64,000 nt of DNA from Bdellovibrionales bacterium (GCA_947502835.1 CANNBJ010000001.1:124001-188000), one strand, 5' to 3'. Counted from the stretch's first letter, positions 8,177 through 17,220 are shown. A program made the numbers and translations. The notes: generated from the letters alone by a model not told the origin.

Positions 8177-9532
8177 ATGGATGAGGCGGGTACGGATCGG
8201 GATGTGGTCAGGGTGCTCCTGGTAGCGAAACAGGGGACGGTCAGGGACGGAATTTCTGAGAAGCTCGGATCGTATTATCCGGAACGAGCAGACATCCTGA
8301 TGTTTTCCACGGTGACGGAGGCCATCGAAAGCCTTGAGGCCGCGCCTCGCGAGTTTCACCTCGCACTTCTGGAGCAGGAGGGGCAGGGGGTAATTCTCCT
8401 GAAGGCCATCCTCGGTATTATGGGGGGCGCGGTCGCGGGGGTGATCACGAATCACCCCGAGAGTCTTGGCTCCTTGTCCGCCCAGGAGCGACCAGTCGAA
8501 GTTCTTGATCCAGAGGAGCTCTTGTCCGGTTTGTACCGACTGCTGAAAAGGTCGGCGACCCTGGGGCGATTGCCGCCTCCTAAACTCAATGAACGGGAGG
8601 AGTTTGTTTCCATCGGAATGGAGAGTCTTTCCGGGCTTGCGCCCCTTCAGAGCGATGTGTACGCACGTATCCGGAAGGATCATTATGTGTGTGTTTTCAA
8701 GAAAGGCTCCATCCTTGAACCCGCGGATCTGAAAAAGTTCATTGATTCCAAACGCACCGAGTTTCATGTCAAATCAAGTGAGATCAAAGAGACTTTGATT
8801 CAGGTTGCAGATCGTCTGGAGGAGGCGGGTCGTGCGGATGAAGTCCCTCTTGAGAAGGCAAGGAGTGAGTTTGTCTCCACACACACGCTGCTTCGGGATG
8901 TCGTGGGTCAGCTTGGGTTCACGGATGAGGCCCAGAAAATTGCGAAAAGTTGTGTGTCCATGGCGCTCAAGGCTCTTGGATCAAAGCCCAAGCTTTCCGA
9001 GATTCTTGAGGACCTCAGGCGAAAGGAGGGGGCCTACATTCCCGCTCATAGTTTCATGGTGGGGAATGTGGCGTGTGCACTTGCCCATCGTGTGGGCTGG
9101 AGCTCGAGTGCGACTTTTTTCAAATTGAGTTTGGCGGGTTTTCTGCATGACATCTCCTTGAATTCCGAGTCCCATGCGCGAATTCGCGATCTTGAACATG
9201 CGATTCGTTCAGGTCTTGAGGGAGAGGAGATCAAGTTCATCAAGTTGCACCCGGCACGCGCGTCCGAGTATTCGAAGCAGTTTGCCGAGATTCCCTCTGA
9301 CGTGGACATCATTCTTTCGCAGCATCATGAGAATCCCCGAGGCAACGGGTTTCCAAGAGGAATGCCAGGAAAACTCATCAGTCCCTTGAGCGCACTCTTC
9401 ATCATGGCACAAGATGTTGTACATGCAGTGTTGGATGATCCGAATCTGCAGTACGAGGACTTCTTCAGGACTCATTCCGCGGACTATGATGTGGGCCAAT
9501 TCAAGAAGATTCTTGCCCTGATCTTGAACTGA
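8177..9532 (+). CDS. Receiver-like plus degenerate HD-GYP domain protein
   Basis: 451 residues. Residues 1-125 resemble a response-regulator fold (VRVLLVAKQGTVRDGISEKL, then FHLALLEQEGQGVILLKAI) without a clear phosphoacceptor Asp. The C-terminal half is an HD domain: LAGFLHDIS gives the HD pair, HPARASEYSKQF a downstream His, and SQHHENPRGNGFPRG aligns with the HHExWDGxGYP motif of cyclic-di-GMP phosphodiesterases, with the GYP replaced by GFP and the WD lost. It may have weak or altered activity, or act as a sensor. Cytosolic, and apparently its own unit. Confidence 0.75.
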   Translation: MDEAGTDRDVVRVLLVAKQGTVRDGISEKLGSYYPERADILMFSTVTEAIESLEAAPREFHLALLEQEGQGVILLKAILGIMGGAVAGVITNHPESLGSLSAQERPVEVLDPEELLSGLYRLLKRSATLGRLPPPKLNEREEFVSIGMESLSGLAPLQSDVYARIRKDHYVCVFKKGSILEPADLKKFIDSKRTEFHVKSSEIKETLIQVADRLEEAGRADEVPLEKARSEFVSTHTLLRDVVGQLGFTDEAQKIAKSCVSMALKALGSKPKLSEILEDLRRKEGAYIPAHSFMVGNVACALAHRVGWSSSATFFKLSLAGFLHDISLNSESHARIRDLEHAIRSGLEGEEIKFIKLHPARASEYSKQFAEIPSDVDIILSQHHENPRGNGFPRGMPGKLISPLSALFIMAQDVVHAVLDDPNLQYEDFFRTHSADYDVGQFKKILALILN

Positions 9533-9547
9533 GTGGCGATCGGCCGA

Positions 9548-10474
9548 CTACTCCTTTTTGGGAGTCTTATCGCCATCAGAGGTGCCATCACCACCCGGAG
9601 GGGTTGGTGTGACGATTGGTTCGCCAGAGCCGCCATCTTGCGGATTTGGAGCTGGAGTTGAGCCGCCCGAGGTGCCATTTCCACCTGGGAGTGTCGGTGG
9701 TACGCTTGGCTTGACCGAACTGCCATTCTGTGGATTTGCAGGGTCATTAGAAGGTTTTTTTGGCCAGGCCTCATCGAGTGCACTTTCACCGGAAGGTTTC
9801 GCTTTGCCTGGTTTTGGCTCAAGCGTGACCACACACTCGGTTACCGGAGCAAGAGTGAAGGTCGCGCGGAAACAGATGACATGAATTCCCTTTTTCACCA
9901 AAACAGTGGTCCCCTCTTGCTGGCCTTTTCTCTTGGTGTCCACGGTTTCTGACTCCTCTACAGGAGAAAGCTTTCCATCCCAGATTCGGGCCGGCTCTTC
10001 TTTTTTGGTCATGCCGTCGAAAAGTTCCTGAGCCTGGATGCCGTGGATCGTGAACGTTGCCTCCCCGCCACCCGCCTTAACATTCACGGATCTTCCCTGA
10101 TAGCCGTCTTCATCTTCCTTCAGGCCCGCTTCGCTATCGTCCTCGCCGATCGGATACATTTCATGGAGCTCGCCCGTTTCAATCAGAAAACTGAGTGCGC
10201 ATTTGTATTCATACTTCGGGAGTATGGGATTCTTGTTGAGTTTTTCGCGGGTGCAAAGAACGTTTTGTCCGATTTTGGTGATCAATCGCTTGTCATCGCC
10301 ATCGCCACCGAACTCCTTCTTTTCAAGACGCTCGTAAAGAGCCTTTGCGTCGTCGCCTGCGATGGTTACGGTATATTCTTTTTTACCGGGGAAGGCCTGT
10401 GCCTCAAGCGCTGTGATAGAAATGCTCAGGGGCGCAAGAGCAAGAACGAACAAGGGGAGGGGTGATTTTTTCAT
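9548..10474 (-). CDS. Secreted protein with tandem Pro/Gly-rich C-terminal repeats
   Basis: 308 residues from the ATG at 10474, which has AAAGGATCGG upstream. A signal peptide (KKSPLPLFVLALAPLSISI... AQA) is followed by a domain with the segments YTVTIAGDDAKALYERL and ATFTIHGIQAQELFDGM. Each half carries this beta-strand plus helix pattern and later a Cys-bearing strand (QNVLCTRE, IHVICFRA), so the domain may be an internal duplication. The C-terminal 64 residues hold two copies of a unit of the form NPQ(N/D)G-P-PT-PGG(N/D)GTS. Function unknown; probably periplasmic or surface-exposed. Confidence 0.7.
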   Translation of the reverse strand: MKKSPLPLFVLALAPLSISITALEAQAFPGKKEYTVTIAGDDAKALYERLEKKEFGGDGDDKRLITKIGQNVLCTREKLNKNPILPKYEYKCALSFLIETGELHEMYPIGEDDSEAGLKEDEDGYQGRSVNVKAGGGEATFTIHGIQAQELFDGMTKKEEPARIWDGKLSPVEESETVDTKRKGQQEGTTVLVKKGIHVICFRATFTLAPVTECVVTLEPKPGKAKPSGESALDEAWPKKPSNDPANPQNGSSVKPSVPPTLPGGNGTSGGSTPAPNPQDGGSGEPIVTPTPPGGDGTSDGDKTPKKE

Positions 10475-10718
10475 AAATCCGATCCTTTTAAGCGGTTGCT
10501 CGTCGGGTTTTATCAAGCCGGATTAAATAAGTCAAGAATATTTGTGTCGAATGCACAGATCCATAGACTCACAGAACCCAAAGACTGTTGGTGCAGGAAA
10601 AATGGACGGCAAGGATCCGGAGACATTCCTTGGTTACAGAGGCGGCGTCATCTGATTCATTCCGATCCATCAATCGAATTCATGGAACCTCAATGCTTCC
10701 ACTAGGGTGCGATTCTCT

Positions 10719-10805
10719 AACTGGCCCCTTTGAATGGGCATGATCCTTGAGCGCCAGGGATTCGCTCAATGAGGCCCGCGGTCCTTGCCCACTCAAAGGG
10801 GCCAG
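10719..10805 (+). repeat. Palindromic element A2
   Basis: 10721-10740 and 10786-10805 pair over 20 bases with one mismatch and belong to the outer-arm family beginning AACTGGCC. The interior differs from A1: a 7-base stem TTGAGCG at 10747-10753 pairs with CGCTCAA at 10763-10769 around a nine-base loop CCAGGGATT, which holds AGGGA. The element lies between the divergent gene at 10474 and trhO. Apart from it, the 10475-10903 gap shows nothing I can name. Confidence 0.75.
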
Positions 10806-10903
10806 GTGGCAGATTCCAGATGCATTTTTCGTCCTCAACTGATAGGACTCTCGCGCCCCTTTTCAGATCAACCGCCGGGCTTGGAACCCGGAGAGGAGAG
10901 ACC

Positions 10904-11935
10904 ATGACGAATTATGTTTCCGCCTTCTTTTATTTCACGCGCCTGCAGAATCTCGAGCAGATCAAGGCCGATCTCGAACGTACAGCCCTGGATCTCGGAA
11001 TTCGCGGGCTCTTGATTCTAGGCCCCGAGGGAATCAACACCACCTGCGCAGCAGAGAGCCTTGAGGCCCTGGACTCGTACAAGACCTGGATCAAAAAATA
11101 CTTCAATGCGGAAGCCATCGTCTTCAAGGACTCAAGGAGTGATCGACCACCCTTCCGGAGATACAAGGTCAAGATCCGAGAGGAGATCGTCACAACTGGG
11201 CTCCCGGGTGTGATGCCGCCCGAGGGAAAGAACCATCATCTCTCTCCCGAGGAATGGAATCGCGTGCTGAAGGAAGAGTCCGATTTTGTCATGATTGATA
11301 CGCGGAACTGGTATGAGTTCAAGATCGGAACCTTCAAGGGTGCCTTGAATCCGGACATCGAGAAGTTCACGGATTTTCCCGAGTACATTGAAAAGCAGGG
11401 GATTTCAAAAGAGAAGAAGATGCTGATTTTCTGCACCGGGGGCATCCGGTGTGAAAAGGGGATTCTCGAGCTTCAAAATCAAGGGTACCGGGATGTGTAT
11501 CAGCTCGAGGGTGGAATTTTGAACTACCTCGAGAAGTTTCCGAATGACCGGTTTGAGGGTGAATGTTTTGTCTTTGATCACCGCGTGGCGGTGGATCAGA
11601 ATCTTGCGCCATCCAAGCAGTACGTTCTTTGTCCTCACTGCGGACAGCCCGGCGATACAAAGGTTGTGTGCAAACGCTGCGATCACGAGGACCGGATTTG
11701 CGAATCCTGTGCGGGAATTGAATCCAAACAGGACACCTGTTCCAAGAACTGCGCTCACCAGTGGGAGTTGAATCCCGGAAAAAAGGGACATCGCCAGCTG
11801 TTGCCCTTTGAACTCGAACATAAGGTACGCACCGGAGCGGCAGCCCTGGATGCCACGATTGCTGTCACACGAAAGAAAGTGACCCGGATCAATGAGCAGG
11901 GTCAAGCGGTTACTGTGAATTCATGCAACACCTGA
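10904..11935 (+). CDS. trhO: tRNA uridine(34) hydroxylase, rhodanese-related TrhO
   Basis: 343 residues from the ATG at 10904, which has GGAGAGGAGAG upstream; longer in-frame starts would run into palindrome A2. TrhO makes 5-hydroxyuridine at wobble position 34 of tRNA with molecular oxygen. Visible features are the N-terminal ferredoxin-like part (VSAFFYFTRLQ), the rhodanese domain with active-site FCTGGIRCEKG near residue 177, and a C-terminal cysteine cluster (CPHCGQPG, CKRCDHE, CESCAG) typical of longer family members. The next gene starts inside its 3' end, so the two RNA-modification genes are probably co-translated. Confidence 0.92.
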   Translation: MTNYVSAFFYFTRLQNLEQIKADLERTALDLGIRGLLILGPEGINTTCAAESLEALDSYKTWIKKYFNAEAIVFKDSRSDRPPFRRYKVKIREEIVTTGLPGVMPPEGKNHHLSPEEWNRVLKEESDFVMIDTRNWYEFKIGTFKGALNPDIEKFTDFPEYIEKQGISKEKKMLIFCTGGIRCEKGILELQNQGYRDVYQLEGGILNYLEKFPNDRFEGECFVFDHRVAVDQNLAPSKQYVLCPHCGQPGDTKVVCKRCDHEDRICESCAGIESKQDTCSKNCAHQWELNPGKKGHRQLLPFELEHKVRTGAAALDATIAVTRKKVTRINEQGQAVTVNSCNT

Positions 11936-12726
11936 GAGTTCTCTATTCTGACGAGGTTCTCATCGTGTTTGAGAAACCGGCAGGCGTTTCCGTGCATCCG
12001 TCCGAGCGTGCCATCAGGCAAGGTGAAAAACGCACCGAAACCGATGTGATCCGGATCCTGCGAGCCCAGACGGGACGCTCCGTATACCCGGTTCATCGTC
12101 TGGATCGAGCGACCCATGGGGTGATGGTCATGGCGTTCGACGGGAAGACTGCAGGTCTTCTGCAGCAGCAGTTCAAACAAGGAGAAGTCCAAAAGAGATA
12201 CCTGCTGATGTGTCGAGGATGGCTGCAAGATTCGGGAAGAATTGAAGAACCGCTTGAGTCCGATTCGGAACAGGAACCGGTCGTTTTCCAGGATGCGGTC
12301 ACGGATTTCCACACTCTGTTCCGCTTTGAGATTCCGGTGTCTTCCGGAAAGCATTCGAGTTCAAGATTCAGTGTCGTTCAGGCCTCTCCGAGAACGGGCA
12401 GGTTTCATCAAATCAGGCGGCACTTCAAAAAGATTTCCCACCCTTTGATCGGGGATTCCATGCACGGGGATGGCCGGCAAAACCGGATTTGGAGGGAGAT
12501 CCTGCAGGACAAGAGACTTTTCCTCATGGCCTGGACGATCGGGTTCCGGCACCCAAGAACGCAAGAATGCATGAAATTCAGGGCCCGTTTTGCAAAGTTC
12601 TGGCACCCGGTTTTTGATCGCGCCGGAGTTTGCCCCGTGGAAACCTTGAATCAGGAGACTTGGAGTCAGGAGACCATGGTTCCGGTGGAAGTGGTCGACG
12701 CCGCGTCCGCCACGAGTTCGTTCTGA
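11923..12726 (+). CDS. truC: RluA-family pseudouridine synthase, TruC-like
   Basis: 267 residues. RluA-family enzymes isomerise uridine in tRNA or rRNA. The catalytic motif VHRLDRATHGVMV, with the active Asp in HRLD, is intact, and the later motifs GRFHQIRRHFKKISHPLIGD and LFLMAWTIGFRHP match the TruC/RluA core. TruC modifies U65 of tRNA-Asp and tRNA-Ile; the exact target here is inferred from overall similarity. The start overlaps trhO by thirteen bases. Its last 61 bases overlap the convergent transporter gene, and the final 25 residues look like an added tail. Confidence 0.88.
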   Translation: MQHLRVLYSDEVLIVFEKPAGVSVHPSERAIRQGEKRTETDVIRILRAQTGRSVYPVHRLDRATHGVMVMAFDGKTAGLLQQQFKQGEVQKRYLLMCRGWLQDSGRIEEPLESDSEQEPVVFQDAVTDFHTLFRFEIPVSSGKHSSSRFSVVQASPRTGRFHQIRRHFKKISHPLIGDSMHGDGRQNRIWREILQDKRLFLMAWTIGFRHPRTQECMKFRARFAKFWHPVFDRAGVCPVETLNQETWSQETMVPVEVVDAASATSSF

Positions 12727-13667
12727 ATCAGGGCATCGAGTTGTTCCTTGGTAAGGGCGCGCGGTTCTGAAACGGGTTTTTTCATGGAAATCAAGGCTAC
12801 CGCGCCCAGGATCAGCAAGGTTCCAAGAACCATTTCCATTCGAATGGTTTCCCCAAGGAACAGTGCGCCCCAAAGAATCCCAAAGGCCGGAATCAGGTAG
12901 CCCACCATGAGTGTCTGCGTGGGGCCAACCCGATCAAAGAGGTGATAAAAAATCAAAAATCCGATCGAGCTGCACAAAAGGGAAAGACACAGAAGTGCGA
13001 CCCAGGTTCGTGATTCATAAAGAGCGGGAGAGGAGGGGTGGCCGGCCCATTCCATCAACGCAAAAGGCGAGAGCAGTAGACCGCCCAAAAGATGGCTCAG
13101 TGCTGCCATGGAGTAGGATCGAACCGAGGGCGCGAAGCGTTTCATGTAAATGCCGGAAAGTGCGTAGCAGGCGGCAGCGGTGAGGCCTGCAAGAGCCGCC
13201 ATTAGGGTCATGAGGCTCAGGCCGTTGGCATTTGATGCGGATCCGTGGGATCCGGTGAGGGCGATCAAGGTGACTCCGGAGGTTCCAATCAGGAACCCGG
13301 CCCCTTTTTTCCAGCTCATTTTCTCATCAAGCCAAATCAGCGCAAACACCGCCCCGAAGATCGGGGTTGTGGAATTCATGATGACAGACAGGCTTGAGGG
13401 CGCATGAAGGGCCGCGAAGGAATACAGAAAGAACGGGAGAGCTGCATTCAGTACTCCAACCGTAAGGTAATGTCGGAAATGCTTTTTGAACTCAAGGTCC
13501 ATTCCGAGGGTCTTCATCCCAAGGGTGAGCACCAAGCCAGAGATCAAGATTCGAAGGCACGCGGTGGGAAGAACTCCGATCACGGGAACCAGAATCTTCA
13601 TGAAAATGAACGAAGAACCCCAGATCGCCGCAAGAGCGGTGAGTTTGAACCAATTGAGTGTGGACAT
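12666..13667 (-). CDS. EamA-family (DMT superfamily) membrane transporter
   Basis: 333 residues with about ten predicted membrane helices in two repeated EamA halves: LTALAAIWGSSFIFMKI opens the first, and AACYALSGIYMKRFAP opens the second. Near the end, TLMVGYLIPAFGILWGALFLGE is the characteristic EamA helix-9 motif. Family members export amino acids, metabolites or drugs; the substrate cannot be read from sequence. The C-terminal 35 residues are cytosolic and are encoded in the stretch overlapping the pseudouridine synthase gene. Confidence 0.88.
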   Translation of the reverse strand: MSTLNWFKLTALAAIWGSSFIFMKILVPVIGVLPTACLRILISGLVLTLGMKTLGMDLEFKKHFRHYLTVGVLNAALPFFLYSFAALHAPSSLSVIMNSTTPIFGAVFALIWLDEKMSWKKGAGFLIGTSGVTLIALTGSHGSASNANGLSLMTLMAALAGLTAAACYALSGIYMKRFAPSVRSYSMAALSHLLGGLLLSPFALMEWAGHPSSPALYESRTWVALLCLSLLCSSIGFLIFYHLFDRVGPTQTLMVGYLIPAFGILWGALFLGETIRMEMVLGTLLILGAVALISMKKPVSEPRALTKEQLDALIQNELVADAASTTSTGTMVS

Positions 13668-13812
13668 GGGCGGACCTTATCTCAGATCTGACTTTTTTGA
13701 TACACTAATCTCAGGGAAAGTTCCTGCTGGACCTGCAAAGGAAAGGGGAGGGTCTTAACTCACCGGAACGAATAAAGAATTCCGAGCCATTCCCCCGAGG
13801 CAAGCGATTGCT

Positions 13813-14009
13813 AACTGCCCCCGAAGATTGCGCCTGGCCTGGATTTGAGGGGCTGCATGATGCTTGATGTGAGGCAGGTATTTGCCGGGATGCCACCTCA
13901 GTTCCGGGGCAGACTGATTCCTCTGCGGATTTCGATTCCAGAATCAGCGCAATACCAGTGAGTTAAAGCTGAATTCGGCCGCCCTCAGGCGCAATCTTCG
14001 GGGGCAGTT
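13813..14009. repeat. Long palindromic element D
   Basis: 13813-13836 and 13986-14009 are perfect 24-base inverted repeats starting AACTGCCCCC, so the outer end resembles the AACTGGCC arms of the A elements while the rest of the arm differs. The 149-base interior includes a hairpin with stem CTGATTC (13914-13920) and GAATCAG (13941-13947). It fills most of the gap between the genes ending at 14018 and starting at 13667. Confidence 0.75.
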
Positions 14010-14017
14010 TCAGGGAA

Positions 14018-14512
14018 TTACAGTTCCTTCTGAGAGAGCAGATCCTGGTAGCACGAAAGAAGGAGTCTTGCGGTTTTTGGTATTTCGATCCGATAGCTCC
14101 GGCGGAAACAGTCTTTCAACTCTGCGAGCGTTTCCTTTGATTCAAATGCGCTTTTGGATTCAATGAAGGCTTGGTGTTCTTCATGACAGGCCATATACAC
14201 AAGGCGCGCGGGATAGCCGCGGGGAAGCATCGCAGGGAAGAGGACCTGGCCCATTTCAATGAAGGGAGAATCCTCAGGCATCTTTTTCATCCGGCTCAAG
14301 GGAGTGAGATCCGCCTTTGTGGAATATTCCACCTCGAGTTTTTTCAATTTGGAGAACACCTCGCGTGGGGAGCGATGACTGCAATCTTTCAGTGTGTCTT
14401 CCAGGTTTCGCGACGCCCAGTGATCGAGTTCTGTTGCACTTTCGGCTGCAATGGACTGAATCGTGAAAAGGAGGGTTGCCGAGATCAGAAAAAAACGGTT
14501 CAAGGGTTTCAT
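14018..14512 (-). CDS. Small secreted protein of unknown function
   Basis: 164 residues from the ATG at 14512, which forms an ATGA overlap with the stop of the upstream transglycosylase gene and has AGAGGTG just ahead. A signal peptide (NRFFLISATLLFTIQSIAA) is followed by an acidic and basic helical domain with four cysteines (KDCSHR, MACHEE, KDCFRR, LSCYQD), suitable for two disulfides. The tight overlap suggests it works with the lytic transglycosylase in the periplasm, but no family is recognised. Confidence 0.75.
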   Translation of the reverse strand: MKPLNRFFLISATLLFTIQSIAAESATELDHWASRNLEDTLKDCSHRSPREVFSKLKKLEVEYSTKADLTPLSRMKKMPEDSPFIEMGQVLFPAMLPRGYPARLVYMACHEEHQAFIESKSAFESKETLAELKDCFRRSYRIEIPKTARLLLSCYQDLLSQKEL

Positions 14513-15717
14513 TCGTAGCACCTCTTTTTGTCGCAGTCGGATTTGACCCGCTTTGGGTTGTACGGATCCTGGGTTGGAAGGTTGGATCCCTTTTGCGCGC
14601 AGTTTCGGATCCCTTGAAGGTGTTGACGGGTTTCGTGGCTCTCCGGAAAAGACTCAATGCAGGACTTCATCGTGGACTTTGATCCACATTTTTTGGCAAA
14701 TCCCGGGGCCCCGTAATTGTAGGCTCCTGTGAGGAACAAAGCCGAGTCCACATCACTCATCCCGTTCACCCTGAGTTCGCCATCCACGCGTTTGACCTCC
14801 TTCAGGGAATCACTGTCATTGGAGGAGTTTCCGTCAAAATCCTCGTCAAGAAAGCTCACCGCGAGCATGGTGGCATCGAAAGTCTGTTTCAGCATCGAAA
14901 GGAGGGGTGCATACCGGTAACAGGAAGCCATTTCCTGCCTCAAGCAACCCTTTCCCCCCTTCGTGAGCGGGGACTTCCCGAAGTTGCAAGGATCCCCCTC
15001 GGTGCCGGTCCAGTACTTGTCCCAAAGCTCGCGGACTTTGCGTCGTGCGCGGTAGATGAGGAGTGTGGTTTCTTTCATCTTCAGGGCAGCGTTTTTTTGG
15101 TCCACAGAAAGTTTTCCGTTTTTCACTGCGGTCAACTCCTCCGTCACGCGCGCGATCTCCTCGGTCCACTCGGTCTGGGTGTGGACAAAGCATTTTTCAA
15201 GATCCTTCATGGTGTCGGGCATGAGTTGGGCGTAGCCCACTGCACCCGCGCCGCTTTTTGCCTTCGGATCAAACGAACTTTCCTTCATCAGAAGGCAGCT
15301 TTCCACGGACAAGGGGAGGTTGGTGATCTCACATGCGTATGCGACATAGGGGGCGAGGGATTTTTTGAAGTGGCAGAATTGCTGATCGGTCTCCCGGTAG
15401 CAGCTCAGGTAATTGATCAGATCCTTTTTGGGTTTTGGAGCGAAGGTCGTATTCAGGCTGTCCTGATTCGATTTTTGAAAGGGTGTGAAGAACCCCCTGA
15501 AGTAATCGCTCGAAAAGATGTCCGCACCGCATTCACCCTCCGAGAAGGGTGTGGAGTTTGTCATTCCCTTCGGCTTGTATCCGCATCCTCCCTGCGCGAG
15601 AGGGTCCTCCGCGCAATCGCAATTCCCGGAAAAGGCTTTTTCGGCGGACATCAACACAAGCAAGAGTGCCAAAGGCGCAAGAATCTTCACTCTCTCAGGG
15701 TAATCCAAACCGGGCAT
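14509..15717 (-). CDS. SLT-type lytic transglycosylase-like periplasmic protein
   Basis: 402 residues. A signal peptide (KILAPLALLLVLMSAEKAFSG) leads to a Cys-rich start (CDCAEDPLAQGGCGY). The catalytic region is a goose-lysozyme/SLT fold: ESSFDPKAKSGAGAVGYAQLMPDTMK carries the catalytic Glu, and GAYNYGAPGF is the matching late motif. Such enzymes cleave the MurNAc-GlcNAc bond of peptidoglycan. The central insert is unusually long and carries extra cysteines. The ATG at 15717 has no clear ribosome site; a GTG at 15690 is an alternative start. Followed by the small secreted gene with four-base overlap. Confidence 0.82.
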   Translation of the reverse strand: MPGLDYPERVKILAPLALLLVLMSAEKAFSGNCDCAEDPLAQGGCGYKPKGMTNSTPFSEGECGADIFSSDYFRGFFTPFQKSNQDSLNTTFAPKPKKDLINYLSCYRETDQQFCHFKKSLAPYVAYACEITNLPLSVESCLLMKESSFDPKAKSGAGAVGYAQLMPDTMKDLEKCFVHTQTEWTEEIARVTEELTAVKNGKLSVDQKNAALKMKETTLLIYRARRKVRELWDKYWTGTEGDPCNFGKSPLTKGGKGCLRQEMASCYRYAPLLSMLKQTFDATMLAVSFLDEDFDGNSSNDSDSLKEVKRVDGELRVNGMSDVDSALFLTGAYNYGAPGFAKKCGSKSTMKSCIESFPESHETRQHLQGIRNCAQKGSNLPTQDPYNPKRVKSDCDKKRCYE

Positions 15718-15801
15718 TTGTCATCATGTATTGACCTGAGGATGAATCGGATCCGGCAAAGTTTGCCTCGTCGTCCCGATCCGGTTCGGAGGGGTGCGGG
15801 G

Positions 15802-16470
15802 TCATTTTGAAATCATCGAAAGCACAGAAGCCACCAGTTTCCTGATTCCCTCATCCACCTCATGCATTGCCGGATTTTCATGCATGTAGGCGGGAGTGCT
15901 TGCGATGGGACGGGTTTCATCGACACAAGTGTCCGTGACCGATTTCGGGACGTGTCGATGACCGAGGACTTTCATTTGCGAGTCCAAGTCCTGGTCAACC
16001 GGACCGAGAGTCAGAGTGAGGCCTTTCCCCTTGAAGTGCAGGGCAAGCACCATCGGAGCAATGCAGATCGCCCCGATCGGCTTTTTCAGGTTCCAAAAAC
16101 CATCCAGCGCCCGCGCAACCTCGGGTCTGACAGAGGCTTCCGTCCCCTTGCTCGCATAATCACAGAGGTTCTTTGCCGCTCCGAAGCCTCCGGGAAGGAT
16201 GAGGGCATCGAATTCTGTCGCATCAAGATCGCTCAGGCGCTTTACCTTTCCGCGCGCGATTCGTGCGGATTCCACAAGTTGGTTGCGAGTGTCGGACATC
16301 GGGGAGCCACTCAGGCAGTCGACCACGTCGGCTTGCGGAGCATTCTGCGCGAAACATTGGACTTCGGCTCCGTTTGCGGAGAGGGCGTTCAGGGTGAACA
16401 CAGCCTCATGGATTTCAGAGCCGTCCTTAAATCCGGCTCCGCAGAGAATCACTGCAACTTTCTTTTTCAT
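15802..16470 (-). CDS. elbB: ElbB-like DJ-1/PfpI-family protein
   Basis: 222 residues from the ATG at 16470 (MKKKVAVILCGAGFKDGSEIHE). The ElbB family is a branch of the class I glutamine amidotransferase-like superfamily, linked to isoprenoid biosynthesis and to weak glyoxalase activity. The nucleophile elbow is AICIAPMVLA, and the preceding LILPGGFGAAKNLCDYA is characteristic. ETRPIASTPAYMHENPAMHEVDEGIRKLV closes the domain as in E. coli ElbB. A longer open frame upstream shows no matching residues and was left out. The methyltransferase gene starts just upstream on the same strand. Confidence 0.9.
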   Translation of the reverse strand: MKKKVAVILCGAGFKDGSEIHEAVFTLNALSANGAEVQCFAQNAPQADVVDCLSGSPMSDTRNQLVESARIARGKVKRLSDLDATEFDALILPGGFGAAKNLCDYASKGTEASVRPEVARALDGFWNLKKPIGAICIAPMVLALHFKGKGLTLTLGPVDQDLDSQMKVLGHRHVPKSVTDTCVDETRPIASTPAYMHENPAMHEVDEGIRKLVASVLSMISK

Positions 16471-16480
16471 GTCGGGAAGA

Positions 16481-17206
16481 CTAGCACGAAAATTGGAAAA
16501 CCTGAACGGGCCTCTTTTTCTCCAGGCGGTGCTCGGGAAGATGTGAGCTTTCCTCGACATGAAACACGAATTCGGAGCGTTGGAAGCCGAGCCGCTCAAA
16601 CTCCGCAAGCGCAGCCTTCAAGTAGGAGCGTCCCGGGTCCGACAGATAGATCGATCCTCCCGGTGCAAGCAAGTGCCGGAGCGCATGAACCAGATCGGAC
16701 GGATGGCGTTTTTCGTAAAGCACATCACTTGCCAGGACGAAGTCATAGGTTCCCGGTTGAATCCCGGGAGTGGAGTCGGGCCGGGTCCAATCCCATGGCG
16801 AATAATTGATTCTTACTTCGTTCAGGGCGGCGTTTTTTTCGAGCCAAAAGGGCACATCGGGATGAAAATCCGTTGCCAGAATCGAGGCTCCGATTTTCGC
16901 TGCGAGAATCGAGGGCAGGCCGAGTCCGCAGCCCACCTCGATTCCGGATTTCTTGTTGAACAGCGATTTCCGCTCGCTCATGAAGGTTCCGAGAGCCCGT
17001 GCGGAAGGCCAGATTGTGGCAAAATACGGACAAAGATCAAGGAGTCGGGACTCCTCCTCCGGGGTTTCCGGAGCGTACTTCTCGCACAGCTCATCCAGTG
17101 CCCGATCCATGTTTCGGATGGACCACAAATGGATCGGAATCGAACCCGTCTTTTCGATCGTGGTGGTCATGTCATAGTCCAGAAGCGGGGATTGAAGGGG
17201 TTTCAC
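16481..17206 (-). CDS. Class I SAM-dependent methyltransferase
   Basis: 241 residues from a GTG at 17206; an ATG at 17170 (MTTTIEKTG) is also possible, and neither has a good ribosome site. The SAM-binding loop is EVGCGLGLPSILAAKIGA, followed by ATDFHPD at the ribose-binding acidic position and FVLASDVLYEKRHPSDLV at motif IV. This pattern resembles the protein-lysine methyltransferase group (Methyltransf_16). The substrate is unknown. Only a short gap separates it from the divergent EamA gene, so their promoters must overlap. Confidence 0.8.
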   Translation of the reverse strand: MKPLQSPLLDYDMTTTIEKTGSIPIHLWSIRNMDRALDELCEKYAPETPEEESRLLDLCPYFATIWPSARALGTFMSERKSLFNKKSGIEVGCGLGLPSILAAKIGASILATDFHPDVPFWLEKNAALNEVRINYSPWDWTRPDSTPGIQPGTYDFVLASDVLYEKRHPSDLVHALRHLLAPGGSIYLSDPGRSYLKAALAEFERLGFQRSEFVFHVEESSHLPEHRLEKKRPVQVFQFSC

Positions 17207-17220
17207 GAAGAGGGATTGTA

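Noticed and set aside
10043-10465. 140-residue plus-strand frame opposite the secreted repeat protein
   Set aside because: The minus strand has a signal peptide, a good ribosome site and regular repeats; this frame has none.
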